Source: an uncultured Chlorobiota bacterium (GTDB taxonomy: Bacteria > Bacteroidota > Ignavibacteria > UBA10030 > UBA6906). From it: 64,000 nt of DNA. The notes under the pieces were generated by a model that saw only the letters and a program-made list of their open reading frames with translations, did not search any database and was not told the DNA's origin. The stretch is from positions 96,181 to 160,180 of the forward strand of contig CAADGV010000012.1 of assembly GCA_900696645.1 (NCBI GenBank), given 5' to 3'. Made by a program: the position numbers and the translations under genes. Shown here piece after piece: positions 26,345 to 35,203 of the stretch (the first letter of the stretch is position 1; each line of letters opens with the position of its first letter).

Positions 26345-27709
26345 TCAGCGGGATTTCTTCTCCTTGAGTCGGGCGGGCAGAACTTCCTGCTGCGCAAGAT
26401 ACTCCAGCGTTTCCGCTTTGCGAATCAACTCCACCGTGCCGTCTTCCATCACCATTACCACATTCGGTCGCATCGTGATGAACTGCATCCATTGCGTCAT
26501 GTTGTATGCACCGACGTGGTTCAGTACGAGGCGGTCGCCCTGCTTGAGTGTCGGCAGAACAATCCCGTCGCGCAACACATCAATGTTCATGCACAACGGA
26601 CCGTAGATGACGGCATCTTCTGTGTGTACGCTCGGCTGCTGCGCCGGTTGAACCTTGTGCTTGTACCAAAAGCTGGTGAACATCAGGTTCACACCCGCAT
26701 CGACAATGATTGCTCTGCGTCCGGTTGAGAGTCGCTTGTTTGCAATAACAGTTGTAATGAGATACCCCGCGTTGTCAATGAGTGCCCTCCCGGTCTCAAG
26801 AATAAGCGTCGGCAGATCTTCCGGTTTAATGGAAAGCTGGAACAATCCGGAGGCAATTGCATCGGCATATTGCTCAAGACTCGGCACGACTTCTTCCGCA
26901 GGCAGGTATTGCCCGATTAGTGTATTCTGGGATGCAAACCCTCCGCCAACGTCAATGTAATCCAGCGTGATGCTGAATTCATCGTGCATGCTTTTCGCAA
27001 GGCCGGCAAGTTTGCTCGCGGCCACGCGGTATGCCTCGGCACTCATCATGTACGTGCCGATATGTGTGTGCAGCCCGATCAGCGATAGTCGCGGATTGGC
27101 GACAATGCGTTTGATGGCTTGCCACGCCTCGCCGTTCTCATAATTGAAACCGAACCGATCCCACAACGGATACACGCCGACATCCATGTTGACGCGGATG
27201 GCAACGCGGGCCTTCAGTGTTTCCGTATCCGTAAGCTCAACGATGTGATACAACTCGTCGAAGTGATCAATATGAATCATCGCACCTTCGCGTATTGCCG
27301 TACGGAGCGCCTCGATGCTCTTTTCCGGTCCGTTGAAGATGATATGTTCGCCCGGAATACCCAACGCCCGCGCCTTCCGGTATTCAAATTCGGACACAAC
27401 CTCCGCCCACGAACCTTCCTGATGAAACACGGAACAAACGGCATCGAGGTAATTCGTTTTATACGACCAGGCGAATTGAACGCGGGGATACCGGTTTTTG
27501 AATACACGATAGGCATTCCGCTGATTCTGCCTGATGGTTTTCTCGGAAAGCACAAACAGAGGAGAGCCGAATTTCCCGGCGAGATCCTTGATCAGGACGC
27601 CGTCGATATTGTCGCGAACGGACGTTGACGGCCCGCTGCCGAATTTGTTCATGATGCCCGACTGATGTTTCGTCACAACGGGACGTTCGTATGTTTTCTT
27701 TTCTGCCAT
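26345..27709 (-). CDS. PLP fold-III decarboxylase, diaminopimelate/ornithine decarboxylase family, substrate unknown
   Basis: A 454-residue alanine-racemase-fold decarboxylase with a ~40-residue N-terminal extension. The PLP lysine is Lys84 in WSYKTN; GLHTHIG, DVGGGF and ETGRAL supply the phosphate- and ring-binding loops. In true diaminopimelate decarboxylases the opposite subunit contributes CESGD; here the equivalent reads GPLCMNID, keeping Cys but replacing the substrate-binding Glu by Met. The substrate is therefore probably not free meso-diaminopimelate. It starts 2 bp after the ATP-grasp gene with GGAGAG upstream and is followed after 4 bp by the urea-transporter/M23 fusion. Coupling with an ATP-grasp ligase suggests decarboxylation of an amino acid or a C-terminally attached residue (inference). 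Confidence 0.85.
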   Translation of the reverse strand: MAEKKTYERPVVTKHQSGIMNKFGSGPSTSVRDNIDGVLIKDLAGKFGSPLFVLSEKTIRQNQRNAYRVFKNRYPRVQFAWSYKTNYLDAVCSVFHQEGSWAEVVSEFEYRKARALGIPGEHIIFNGPEKSIEALRTAIREGAMIHIDHFDELYHIVELTDTETLKARVAIRVNMDVGVYPLWDRFGFNYENGEAWQAIKRIVANPRLSLIGLHTHIGTYMMSAEAYRVAASKLAGLAKSMHDEFSITLDYIDVGGGFASQNTLIGQYLPAEEVVPSLEQYADAIASGLFQLSIKPEDLPTLILETGRALIDNAGYLITTVIANKRLSTGRRAIIVDAGVNLMFTSFWYKHKVQPAQQPSVHTEDAVIYGPLCMNIDVLRDGIVLPTLKQGDRLVLNHVGAYNMTQWMQFITMRPNVVMVMEDGTVELIRKAETLEYLAQQEVLPARLKEKKSR

Positions 27710-27711
27710 GA

Positions 27712-28746
27712 CTATTTCTCTCCTGCAACCACAAGTTTTTCAAATTCTTTCATGTTGGTGATGTAATCCCACGAATAGCGGATGAAAATCGTACCGATCG
27801 TATATGTCTTGAACTGCGGCACCTGCTCTCCGCGCGCAAGCTTCACAAGTGAATACGGGAGATTTTGCCCGGCACCGGTTGCCAGATGAACCCATGCCGG
27901 GAATCGGGGATTGATCTCCAACAAAAAATACTCACCCGTCTCTTTGGATTTGATGAACTCCAACTCAAGTCCGCTTTGCCATTTCAACGCTTTGACAATG
28001 TCGGCGGCAAGACTGATCAGTGCTTTGTCATCCACTGTTACGCCGGCCCATCCTTTTCCTTTGTCTGTGATGTACAGCTTGCGCATCGGCACAGCGCCGA
28101 TGGATGCCCCGCTGCCGTCGCCGAGCGCGACAACGTTGAATTCATCTCCCGTCACATGCTCTTGTATGATGATAGGAAGTCCCCATTTGAGCCGCAGTTT
28201 GTCGAATGCCGCGTGAACATCGTTGAAGTTGTGGGCGATGTACGCGTCGTAAAAAATTCCCTTCACAACCACGGGGTAGTTGAACTGATTCGGGATTTTG
28301 TGAAGATCCTGCAGCGATGACACAAGCGTGTTTTTCGGCACCTTGAAGCTATGCACTGTACAGAAATCGAACAGCTTGTCCTTGGCGCGCAAGTTCAGTT
28401 GGTCGAACGTCGGCAGAAATGTGTGAATGCCGAGACTTCTCAGCCGCTCGCTCAGCTTGATGAATCCGTACAACTCTGAATCAAGCGTGGGAATGATGAC
28501 ATCTAACTTCTCCCTTGAGTGGATGTACGCAATCCGCTCAAACAACGGTTCCAATCCGCTCGACGGATAGGGAATGAGATAGCTTTTGTCGGCAATGTTC
28601 TCCATGTAGATGCCGGGGTCGAGCGAGTCGTACGACAACCCGATGATGCGTCCGGAAAACTCAGCTGCCGCACGCAGGCTCCGTATGACCGGCACGCCGG
28701 GTCCGGGATTGTCGGTGGCGTTCAGCCCTGTAACGGCGATGTTCAT
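27712..28746 (-). CDS. ATP-grasp ligase (CarB-like), product unknown
   Basis: A 344-residue protein. The N-terminal ~95 residues form a pre-ATP-grasp Rossmann-like domain (IAVTGLNATDNPGPGVPVIRSL). The ATP-grasp core shows KDKLFDF, YPVVVKGIFYDA (ATP-binding lysine), IIQEHVTGDEFNVVALGDG and LLEINPRFPAWVHLATGAG (metal-binding Glu/Asn). The family joins a carboxylate to an amine or thiol through an acyl phosphate. The C-terminal region (GTIFIRYSWDYITNM) lacks similarity to a known biosynthetic enzyme. It overlaps the PqqD-like gene (ATGA) and precedes the PLP decarboxylase by 2 bp, so it acts with both. Confidence 0.85.
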   Translation of the reverse strand: MNIAVTGLNATDNPGPGVPVIRSLRAAAEFSGRIIGLSYDSLDPGIYMENIADKSYLIPYPSSGLEPLFERIAYIHSREKLDVIIPTLDSELYGFIKLSERLRSLGIHTFLPTFDQLNLRAKDKLFDFCTVHSFKVPKNTLVSSLQDLHKIPNQFNYPVVVKGIFYDAYIAHNFNDVHAAFDKLRLKWGLPIIIQEHVTGDEFNVVALGDGSGASIGAVPMRKLYITDKGKGWAGVTVDDKALISLAADIVKALKWQSGLELEFIKSKETGEYFLLEINPRFPAWVHLATGAGQNLPYSLVKLARGEQVPQFKTYTIGTIFIRYSWDYITNMKEFEKLVVAGEK

Positions 28747-28997
28747 TTTGTACGAATCAGTTTGAAGGATGAAAGTTGATTGATAAAGTCATCGAAGTCG
28801 CGGACAAACGTTGCCCGTTCAACATCATACAATTCAAGGATTTTCTGCTCAATGGCTTCACGAGTGTCGCCGCCCTGAAGCATCTTGAAAATGTCTTTGC
28901 CGATTTCATTCAGCGTGAATGTCTCGCCCGTTGAAGCGAGGAAGAGAAATCCTGAATCGCTGACAGCGAGACTTTCAGGAACGAGATATGTGTTCAT
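28743..28997 (-). CDS. PqqD-like peptide-binding protein
   Basis: An 84-residue protein of the PqqD/RRE type: a small winged-helix domain that in PQQ and RiPP pathways holds a precursor peptide for modifying enzymes. FLFLASTGETFTLNEIGKDIF and GDTREAIEQKILELYDVERA reproduce the family's beta-hairpin and helix pattern. It is the first gene of a five-gene operon and overlaps the ATP-grasp gene by ATGA. Only 55 bp separate it from the divergent acyltransferase, so no precursor peptide gene fits upstream. The partner could be a peptide encoded elsewhere, or the ATP-grasp enzyme itself. Confidence 0.8.
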   Translation of the reverse strand: MNTYLVPESLAVSDSGFLFLASTGETFTLNEIGKDIFKMLQGGDTREAIEQKILELYDVERATFVRDFDDFINQLSSFKLIRTK

Positions 28998-29052
28998 CGT
29001 GCATTACCTTTGCAACTGTTGTGTGTGGGATAAATTTTCAAGACCTTGCATT

Positions 29053-30126
29053 ATGCTTACGTCAGTTCGCTTCTTTCTTTCCGCCGGGAATCGTGATCAG
29101 ACAGCCGACCTTCTGAAGGGGCTTGCAGTCGTGTTCATGATTCTGGTTCATCTTGTCGAACTCTTTGCCGCACCGGCAATTTATGACAGTATTGCGGGCC
29201 GCGTTGCGTTGTTTCTCGGCGGACCGCCCGCCGCCCCTGTGTTTATGGCCGTAATGGGATACTTTCTTGCCTCATCACGAAAATCTTCGACTCAACATAT
29301 TCGACGCGGAGTCTCCCTTTTTCTCGGCGGAATTGCGCTGAACATCGGACTGAATTTCAATCTTCTCCTCTCCATCCGTTCGGGCCGCTTTGATCTTGAC
29401 CCGCTTCCGTACATCTTCGGTGCCGATATTTTGCCGCTCGCCGGATTGAGCGTGATGGCTTTTGCCCTTCTTCGACCCCTCTTCCGGCGATCATGGATTG
29501 CGTATCTCATTCCGGCCTTCGCCGTCGCCGCTGTAACTCCCCTACTTCACAACATGGAAACGTCCGATCCGTTTTTGAAGTACATTGTGCCGTTCTTGTG
29601 GGGACAATCAAGCTGGTCATACTTCCCGCTGTTTCCCTGGCTTGCGTACCCGTTGCTCGGATACGCGTACAGAATAGCGAGCGAAAGCCTCACACTACAT
29701 TCACGAATGACGCCACCAATCCGCTTACTGCTTCTTGTCTTGTGTACTTCCGGTCTCCTGATCTTTTCAGAGACTGCATATGCGATTTCGGTTGATCTGC
29801 CCCGCTACTATCATCACTCACTTTCGTTCACACTCTGGGTGGCTGTATTCCTCTGCGCCTGGACTCTGCTTGTTTCATTTTTCGAAGAACAAACGGGAAA
29901 TACTCTGCCCGTGCTGTACATCAAATGGATGGGCCGCAATGTCACCGCTGCGTATGTCTTTCAATGGCTCTTTATCGGAAATCTCGCGACAGAACTCTAC
30001 CGCTCACAAACCGCGCTTCTAACTCTCATCTGGTTTGTTGTTGCACTCGCTGTAACAACATGCTGCATCATCGTCTGGCAGAGAGTCAAACCGAAGCTGA
30101 CTACTTTAGTAACGTCATCCGTTTAG
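29053..30126 (+). CDS. DUF1624/acyltransferase-like multipass membrane protein
   Basis: A 357-residue integral membrane protein with about ten hydrophobic segments. It opens with RDQTADLLKGLAVVFMILVH, resembling the RxxxlDxlRGlaillMvxxH signature of heparan-alpha-glucosaminide N-acetyltransferase-like (DUF1624) and YeiB/acyltransferase-3 proteins, in which the His receives the acyl group. SYFPLFPWLAYPLLGY is another family-like stretch. It probably moves an acyl group across the membrane onto an envelope sugar or peptide; the acceptor is unknown. ATG 29053 was chosen because earlier codons overlap the divergent PqqD-like gene. The 3' end overlaps the convergent FG-GAP gene by 26 bp. Confidence 0.75.
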   Translation: MLTSVRFFLSAGNRDQTADLLKGLAVVFMILVHLVELFAAPAIYDSIAGRVALFLGGPPAAPVFMAVMGYFLASSRKSSTQHIRRGVSLFLGGIALNIGLNFNLLLSIRSGRFDLDPLPYIFGADILPLAGLSVMAFALLRPLFRRSWIAYLIPAFAVAAVTPLLHNMETSDPFLKYIVPFLWGQSSWSYFPLFPWLAYPLLGYAYRIASESLTLHSRMTPPIRLLLLVLCTSGLLIFSETAYAISVDLPRYYHHSLSFTLWVAVFLCAWTLLVSFFEEQTGNTLPVLYIKWMGRNVTAAYVFQWLFIGNLATELYRSQTALLTLIWFVVALAVTTCCIIVWQRVKPKLTTLVTSSV

Positions 30127-31744
30127 TTTCCGTGAATCCGCCGGCCGTAAGCCGTGCATAGTACACGCCGCTTGGCATGCCTGCCGCATTCCATCGAACG
30201 GAGTATCTACCGGATTGAAGCGGTTCGTTAGTCAGTGTCGCGACTTCTCTCCCCAACATATCATACACCTTCAACAACACATTGTTGACCTCTGACTTCT
30301 GACCTCTGAGTTCCGGTATGCGGAATTTGATGTATGTCGATGGATTGAACGGATTCGGGTAATTCTGCTCAAGCATGAATCCCGAAGCCTGCTCATCAAG
30401 CAATTGTACACTCGCCGGGCCCATCTCGACCACTGTGAGAATTGGTTTATCCCGCGCGAAACTTGCCGAGGCAATCACCATATCCGGACGCCCGTCATTG
30501 TCAAAATCTCCCACCGAAACTTTTGACGGCCTGAACCAACCCTGATCCGAGCCGGGGGTGATGCTGTCGGTGGTGTCGTCCTGGAACACGGTCGCCTTCT
30601 GGTAATTCTGCGGATCCGTTACCGAGCCGCCTGCGTACTTCCATTGAAACACTGCTTCGTGATAGCTTCCTGCGAGATACAATTCCGGCACACCGTTCCC
30701 ATCAATGTCGCCTTTCGAAACGCCGGCGATTCCCCTGTACGGATTGTATGAGTGCAGCAGGGTGATGTTGTTGCTCGTTATCTGACTCACGTCGCCGGGG
30801 TTGGTCACGACATACACTCGTCCGTTGCCGGTGCCTACGTACAGTTCGTTTGTTGCGTTGTTATCGTAGTTCGCCTCGGCAAAGCCCATGTTGGAGAGAT
30901 CAATAGTGATGTCGTTAAGATAGACGTTGGCGGCGCGACCGTATGAGTTGGGAACGCCGGTATGTTCATAGAATGCCAAATGCAACGGTTCCCAGCCGAC
31001 GGCAACTATTTCTTTTCTCCCGTCACGGTCAAGGTCGGTTGCCTCAAGTGCATAGCCAACGTAAGCGAATGTTGTCGAATCCTGAAATTCTATGTTCCAG
31101 ACAGGATTCTGAAATGTCGAACCCGGAGCAAGGGAAAAGATCATGAACCTGCTCTTCGGCGTTGAGTAGCGTTCTTGAAAAGCAACCGCGACTTCATCGC
31201 GTCCATCATTGTCGAAATCACCGGCGATGATGGCAGTTCCTTCGTCGAATGCGGCCGTGAGGTTGAGATTCCAAGTGGCCGTTGGAAGGCTCGGGAATCC
31301 GTTATCCATTCCGTTCCATTCGAACACATAGAAACCGTGATACGTTGAATCATACGGATCAATCAAACAGAGAATCTCTTTCCTCCCGTCACCGTCAAGA
31401 TCGGCGACGGCAACAGCGCTATAGTCGTTGGAGTAGGGGTAGAACGAATAACTCCAGATGTTCTGGTAGTTGTTGTTGCCGGCATACTCGTACAAGTACA
31501 CGGCATTGTGATACACACCGCTCCACGCCGTTGACAGAAGGAATTCCTTCTTGCCATCATTGTCAAGATCGAGTTCCGATTTCATCATTGACCACACGAT
31601 GCTGCTCGGATGAAGTCCGCCTGAATCCCACGGCACCGTCCTCCATACAGGTGAAAAGGTGGATTGTGCGAGAGATATTGAAAAGAGACCCGCACTTACC
31701 GTCAATATGAAAAACGGCAGAAGGAAGTATCTATACGTATACAT
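30101..31744 (-). CDS. FG-GAP/VCBS-repeat secreted protein with type IX sorting domain
   Basis: A 547-residue exported protein with a signal peptide ending near SLAQ. It carries at least six integrin-like FG-GAP/VCBS repeats with calcium loops (DLDNDGKKE, DLDGDGRKE, DFDNDGRDE, DLDRDGRKE, DIDGNGVPE, DFDNDGRPD), which form a beta-propeller. The C-terminal sorting domain has NYPNPFNPSTYIKF and MLGREVATL. The sorting domain holds a seven-residue insert encoded by a 3 x 7-bp repeat (see findings). Binding to surface ligands is likely; no enzymatic motif is visible. AAAGGAC lies ahead of the ATG. Confidence 0.88.
   Translation of the reverse strand: MYTYRYFLLPFFILTVSAGLFSISLAQSTFSPVWRTVPWDSGGLHPSSIVWSMMKSELDLDNDGKKEFLLSTAWSGVYHNAVYLYEYAGNNNYQNIWSYSFYPYSNDYSAVAVADLDGDGRKEILCLIDPYDSTYHGFYVFEWNGMDNGFPSLPTATWNLNLTAAFDEGTAIIAGDFDNDGRDEVAVAFQERYSTPKSRFMIFSLAPGSTFQNPVWNIEFQDSTTFAYVGYALEATDLDRDGRKEIVAVGWEPLHLAFYEHTGVPNSYGRAANVYLNDITIDLSNMGFAEANYDNNATNELYVGTGNGRVYVVTNPGDVSQITSNNITLLHSYNPYRGIAGVSKGDIDGNGVPELYLAGSYHEAVFQWKYAGGSVTDPQNYQKATVFQDDTTDSITPGSDQGWFRPSKVSVGDFDNDGRPDMVIASASFARDKPILTVVEMGPASVQLLDEQASGFMLEQNYPNPFNPSTYIKFRIPELRGQKSEVNNVLLKVYDMLGREVATLTNEPLQSGRYSVRWNAAGMPSGVYYARLTAGGFTETKRMTLLK
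30287..30307. repeat. Three tandem 7-bp units inside the FG-GAP gene
   Basis: GACCTCT-GACTTCT-GACCTCT on the plus strand (AGAGGTC-AGAAGTC-AGAGGTC in the sense direction). The 21 bp add seven codons to the sorting domain and keep the frame. Confidence 0.7.
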
Positions 31745-31773
31745 GGTGATTGTCCTTTGTCAAAAACGTTTCG

Positions 31774-32625
31774 CTAGAACACAACTCTGAGCCCCAACGA
31801 GCCATACGTCGCCGAATACTCGTCATGCCCGTTGTACTCGAATGAGGGAATAACATAGAACCCTCCTGCAATATTCACGATTGCCTTCGCCTGCACAAAC
31901 CTCGTTTGCACAACCCGCTGGTTGTAAAGAATCAAATTCTCATCATCAAAGTAGAAGGCTCTTCGTCCCGCACCTGCCGTGGCAACAAGGAAGTTGCTGT
32001 TCCCGAAGGGGATGCTAATGGTTTGATGCATTGAAAACAGTGAAGGAGTCCACGACGCGTTGCTCAGAATAGCGGTGGTGGTGGCCCAGATTCCACCGGT
32101 AACCTCGAAGAAAAAAAATCCCCTCACAATGCTCGTGGCAATCTCTCCACCCGAATGGGAAAGCGTGAACGATGAACCGGCAACCTGAAATGGCGAGAAC
32201 CAATAACTTACGCCGCCCCCCATCCAATGAAAGATCGTGCGAGCAGAAAATGATTGTATCTCCCCTTCATCCAAATAGGCATAGTGGGCCGTGAGCGTGA
32301 TACGTGGCGGAAAGAACTTTGATGCCCGCGCCGAAACAAGATGTTGTGTGTAGTACTTTCCTCCGGCATCACCCCGTTCAAGCCAAAGCGAGTTGTAACC
32401 GACAGTGTAATAGTCGACCCAAGCACTGGACAGAGTAGCATAACCGCTGAGTGAGCGGGACTTCGTATCAGTGGAATAATTACCGATTGACCCGTAGGTG
32501 GAGAGTACAACATGAAGGGATGGAGAATGGGAAGAACTGACCCCGGGATCCACATTGGCCGCGCTGTCATCAACGCCTATACTCGTTGCGGTAAGGAATC
32601 CCAGCAATCCAAAAGCAAATATCAT
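31774..32625 (-). CDS. Putative outer-membrane beta-barrel protein
   Basis: A 283-residue protein with a signal peptide (hydrophobic residues about 3-17), then alternating polar/aromatic strands such as KYYTQHLVSARASKFF and RITLTAHYAYLDEGE, ending in GLRVVF. A terminal phenylalanine on an amphipathic strand is the usual BAM recognition signal. I recognise no specific family; YaiO-like barrels are a possibility. ATG 32625 is preferred because GGAG lies 5 bp upstream; a GTG six bases earlier is less likely. It is 29 bp upstream of the FG-GAP gene and probably cotranscribed with it. The 284 bp upstream hold no gene I can see. Confidence 0.65.
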   Translation of the reverse strand: MIFAFGLLGFLTATSIGVDDSAANVDPGVSSSHSPSLHVVLSTYGSIGNYSTDTKSRSLSGYATLSSAWVDYYTVGYNSLWLERGDAGGKYYTQHLVSARASKFFPPRITLTAHYAYLDEGEIQSFSARTIFHWMGGGVSYWFSPFQVAGSSFTLSHSGGEIATSIVRGFFFFEVTGGIWATTTAILSNASWTPSLFSMHQTISIPFGNSNFLVATAGAGRRAFYFDDENLILYNQRVVQTRFVQAKAIVNIAGGFYVIPSFEYNGHDEYSATYGSLGLRVVF

Positions 32626-32909
32626 ACACACTCCATCAATTCAGAAAAGGGAATTCCCGCCCTCCGTTGGGTCGTCATGGCCCAAATTGGCTGAATGTAG
32701 TGGTTACCGAATTGGGTTGTATCCGTTACGAAGTAAGGAGGCGGGCATTCCAAAGAACTCAAGATTCATCGAACAAAGCCTCGTCGGTTCATGCCCATCA
32801 ACCGGCAGAAGAAAACCAATTGGCTCAGGTTAGACCAAGAGTTACTGTTGACAGTTTAATCAGAACCAACATATGCATAAAATTCGTTAATAGCATCGCT
32901 TCGGAAGCC

Positions 32910-34103
32910 TCACGGTAAATAGAACCCCGCAGAACTCCCTACCCACGCCATGTTCTTGTTGTGATCGACGCCCATCATTTTGCCGCGGCCCATGCGGACG
33001 AGGTTTGCAACCGGCGTCAGTGTACCCCCTTCGGGCCAGATGTACATGATGCGGACTTCAGCTTTTGTTCCCCCGTGCGGTGTTTGAATGAACGCGCCGT
33101 ATTCCACTCTATCCTGAAGAACATATCCGCCTCTATGCTCCTCAGGAACTGCATCAATATCGGCACGGGTCGGCGCTATGATTACGCCGCTTCCGGCAAA
33201 TGAGAAGAGAGGTTTCAGAACCCGGTTCTGTACATCATCCGGCACTGATCTCAGTTCATTCAGAAAGAGTGTTTTCGGAACAGTCGGATGATCAAGAAAT
33301 GGAAGCGAGAATTTGCTGATGAGATAAAACCAATTCGGATGTCCGGCCCATTCCACATCCAGCTCATCCCGAAAGCTGAACGGAAGGCGTACGTCGGATT
33401 TGATCAACTCATCCACAATGGCGCGATTGTAAATGCGGTGGATCGGAACGAGATTGCCATCCCGCCAGTACAACAACTGCCTTCCCTGCTTGACGACATC
33501 GCGGATGTTCACCGTTTGTGTGCCGCACATTCTATCGGTCAGCAGAAAATCAGGTCGTGTTTTTTGATGAACGGGGTCGAGTTCGAGAAGCACGACATTG
33601 TCGGGATCATGATTTCCCAGAACTGCCTTTCTGAACAGCAACGTGTACGCTTCATAATCAAGATTACCCAACAAGAATCGGCATTCTTGAGGCAACTCGA
33701 AAACCTCCTTGAACAGCATCGACTGGACAGGCTGGAAGCAGTACAGGGTCGGAAATCCCTGCAACTCAATCAACCGCGGGGCAAATGAACCATCCGGCAG
33801 TTGTACGATTCCGAAATCCACTGCAACAAATAACGGGTGGCGTGTTTGCTTCGGAACGTTGAAGTCATGCGGAATGGTCTGCGCGGCTCGCTGAAGATAC
33901 GCGGCGTTGCTCATCAACTGCATGATGATCGATGAGCCGGCCTCCGCCATCTCGTTCATCAACGGAGCGGGAATGAAGAACGGCGTCTCCGATACGCGGA
34001 ACTCCACGTGCGTGCCACATGTCGCATCGAGCCGCTTCAAGAAGAGACGGTACTTCTCGTCGGTGAAATTGTTGTTGTAATACTGGCGAAGATGAGGAAC
34101 CAT
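32910..34103 (-). CDS. ATP-grasp-like amide ligase B, last gene of the second ligase operon
   Basis: A 397-residue protein. The C-terminal half has ATP-grasp features: VLKPLFSFAGSGVIIAP (ATP-binding Lys and glycine loop), YVLQDRVEYG (adenine strand) and KAEVRIMYIWPEGG (metal-binding Glu/Arg). The N-terminal half includes an FVAVDFGIVQLPDG segment and RPDFLLTDRMCG, and resembles circularly permuted or glutathionylspermidine-synthase-like ATP-grasp proteins. The product is unknown. It is 63 bp downstream of the M29-like peptidase gene and ends the operon that begins with ligase A at 37327. Confidence 0.65.
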   Translation of the reverse strand: MVPHLRQYYNNNFTDEKYRLFLKRLDATCGTHVEFRVSETPFFIPAPLMNEMAEAGSSIIMQLMSNAAYLQRAAQTIPHDFNVPKQTRHPLFVAVDFGIVQLPDGSFAPRLIELQGFPTLYCFQPVQSMLFKEVFELPQECRFLLGNLDYEAYTLLFRKAVLGNHDPDNVVLLELDPVHQKTRPDFLLTDRMCGTQTVNIRDVVKQGRQLLYWRDGNLVPIHRIYNRAIVDELIKSDVRLPFSFRDELDVEWAGHPNWFYLISKFSLPFLDHPTVPKTLFLNELRSVPDDVQNRVLKPLFSFAGSGVIIAPTRADIDAVPEEHRGGYVLQDRVEYGAFIQTPHGGTKAEVRIMYIWPEGGTLTPVANLVRMGRGKMMGVDHNKNMAWVGSSAGFYLP

Positions 34104-34166
34104 ACGATGGTCTCAGAGTGTCAGTTTGATTGCAGGAACAAACGGCGGGATGTAAGATCGAGCACT

Positions 34167-35186
34167 TCAGATAAGGAACTCACCACTTTCCATCACCTGT
34201 ACATCATCAATCCAAATATCGAACTTTGTTCCGACAACATCAATATGCGTGGATGATGTCCAATCGGCGCCGGTGTGTTCGGAGTAGGGATGGCCGAAGG
34301 CGATGTGTATCCCCGGAATTTTCTCGTCCTGCAGTATGTGTCCGATAACGTGCTTGAGCTGGATGTTGGTGCCGATGGCAAATTCGCCGACCCGATCGCT
34401 GTTTTTGTCGGTGTGGCAATAGTCCCAGAACTCCCGCTCAAGTTCTTTGTTGTCGCAGCGAGCGGATGTCATGCGGCTGTTTTCGATCTCAATTGTCACA
34501 GGGGTTTCTTGCAGGTCGCCGTACTTTGCGCACAGATAATCACCGACAACACCATCGACGATAAATGTTCCGTTTATGTCTGCCGGCGACGTGAAGATTT
34601 CCCCGCCGGGAAGGTTGCCCCATTTATCAGGACTGATGATGCCGCTGGTCTTGAGCCATTTCAGTTTCGGGCTCAGTTCAGCCGTAATGTTTGTTCCGAG
34701 CGGAGTTTTGCAGACAACTTTCTTCGCCACGCGGGCGAGATTCCAGACACGTGTACTGATTTCATCCACTTTGTTGAAATCGGCACGCATACCTTCTTTC
34801 ATGATCTGATGGTTCACGTTGATCATGTGACCATGACGCAAACGATGCTCGGTTACGACTTTCGTCATTTGCATGCGCGTGCGCAGTTCGCCCGTCTGCC
34901 CCCACGCTGCATAGACGCTCACCTGACTGGTGGCCAAGTCATCAAGAATCGGTTGGGGCATGTTCACATGCGGGCGGGGAGAGAAGTCTTCCAGCAGGAA
35001 TTTGTTGCACCGGGCCCCCACCTTCTGCGCTTCACTGCAGATAGCCGCCGCTATGTCATGCGTTCGTTCATCCGTTATGATCGTAACCTTCTCATGCGGC
35101 TTGACGCGCAAACATACGTTCACGGCGTTGTAAGCGCCTTCCACCAACTCTTCATCCACCATAACATCATCAATCACAAAACTCAT
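34167..35186 (-). CDS. M29-like aminopeptidase (aminopeptidase T family)
   Basis: A 339-residue cytosolic metallopeptidase-like protein. The M29 metal ligands can be placed: Glu in LPGGEIFTSP, Glu in GEFAIGTN, His in IHIAFGHPY, and His/Asp in SSTHIDVV. It is shorter than typical AmpS/PepS (about 370-410 residues). M29 enzymes remove N-terminal residues from peptides; here the gene sits between a YbdK-type ligase and an ATP-grasp ligase. It could trim or recycle the peptide these make, or have a non-peptidase role. GGAG lies 4 bp before the ATG. Spacing to the upstream ligase is 17 bp. Confidence 0.8.
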   Translation of the reverse strand: MSFVIDDVMVDEELVEGAYNAVNVCLRVKPHEKVTIITDERTHDIAAAICSEAQKVGARCNKFLLEDFSPRPHVNMPQPILDDLATSQVSVYAAWGQTGELRTRMQMTKVVTEHRLRHGHMINVNHQIMKEGMRADFNKVDEISTRVWNLARVAKKVVCKTPLGTNITAELSPKLKWLKTSGIISPDKWGNLPGGEIFTSPADINGTFIVDGVVGDYLCAKYGDLQETPVTIEIENSRMTSARCDNKELEREFWDYCHTDKNSDRVGEFAIGTNIQLKHVIGHILQDEKIPGIHIAFGHPYSEHTGADWTSSTHIDVVGTKFDIWIDDVQVMESGEFLI

Positions 35187-35203
35187 CAGTCTCCTGTGCT
35201 GTA

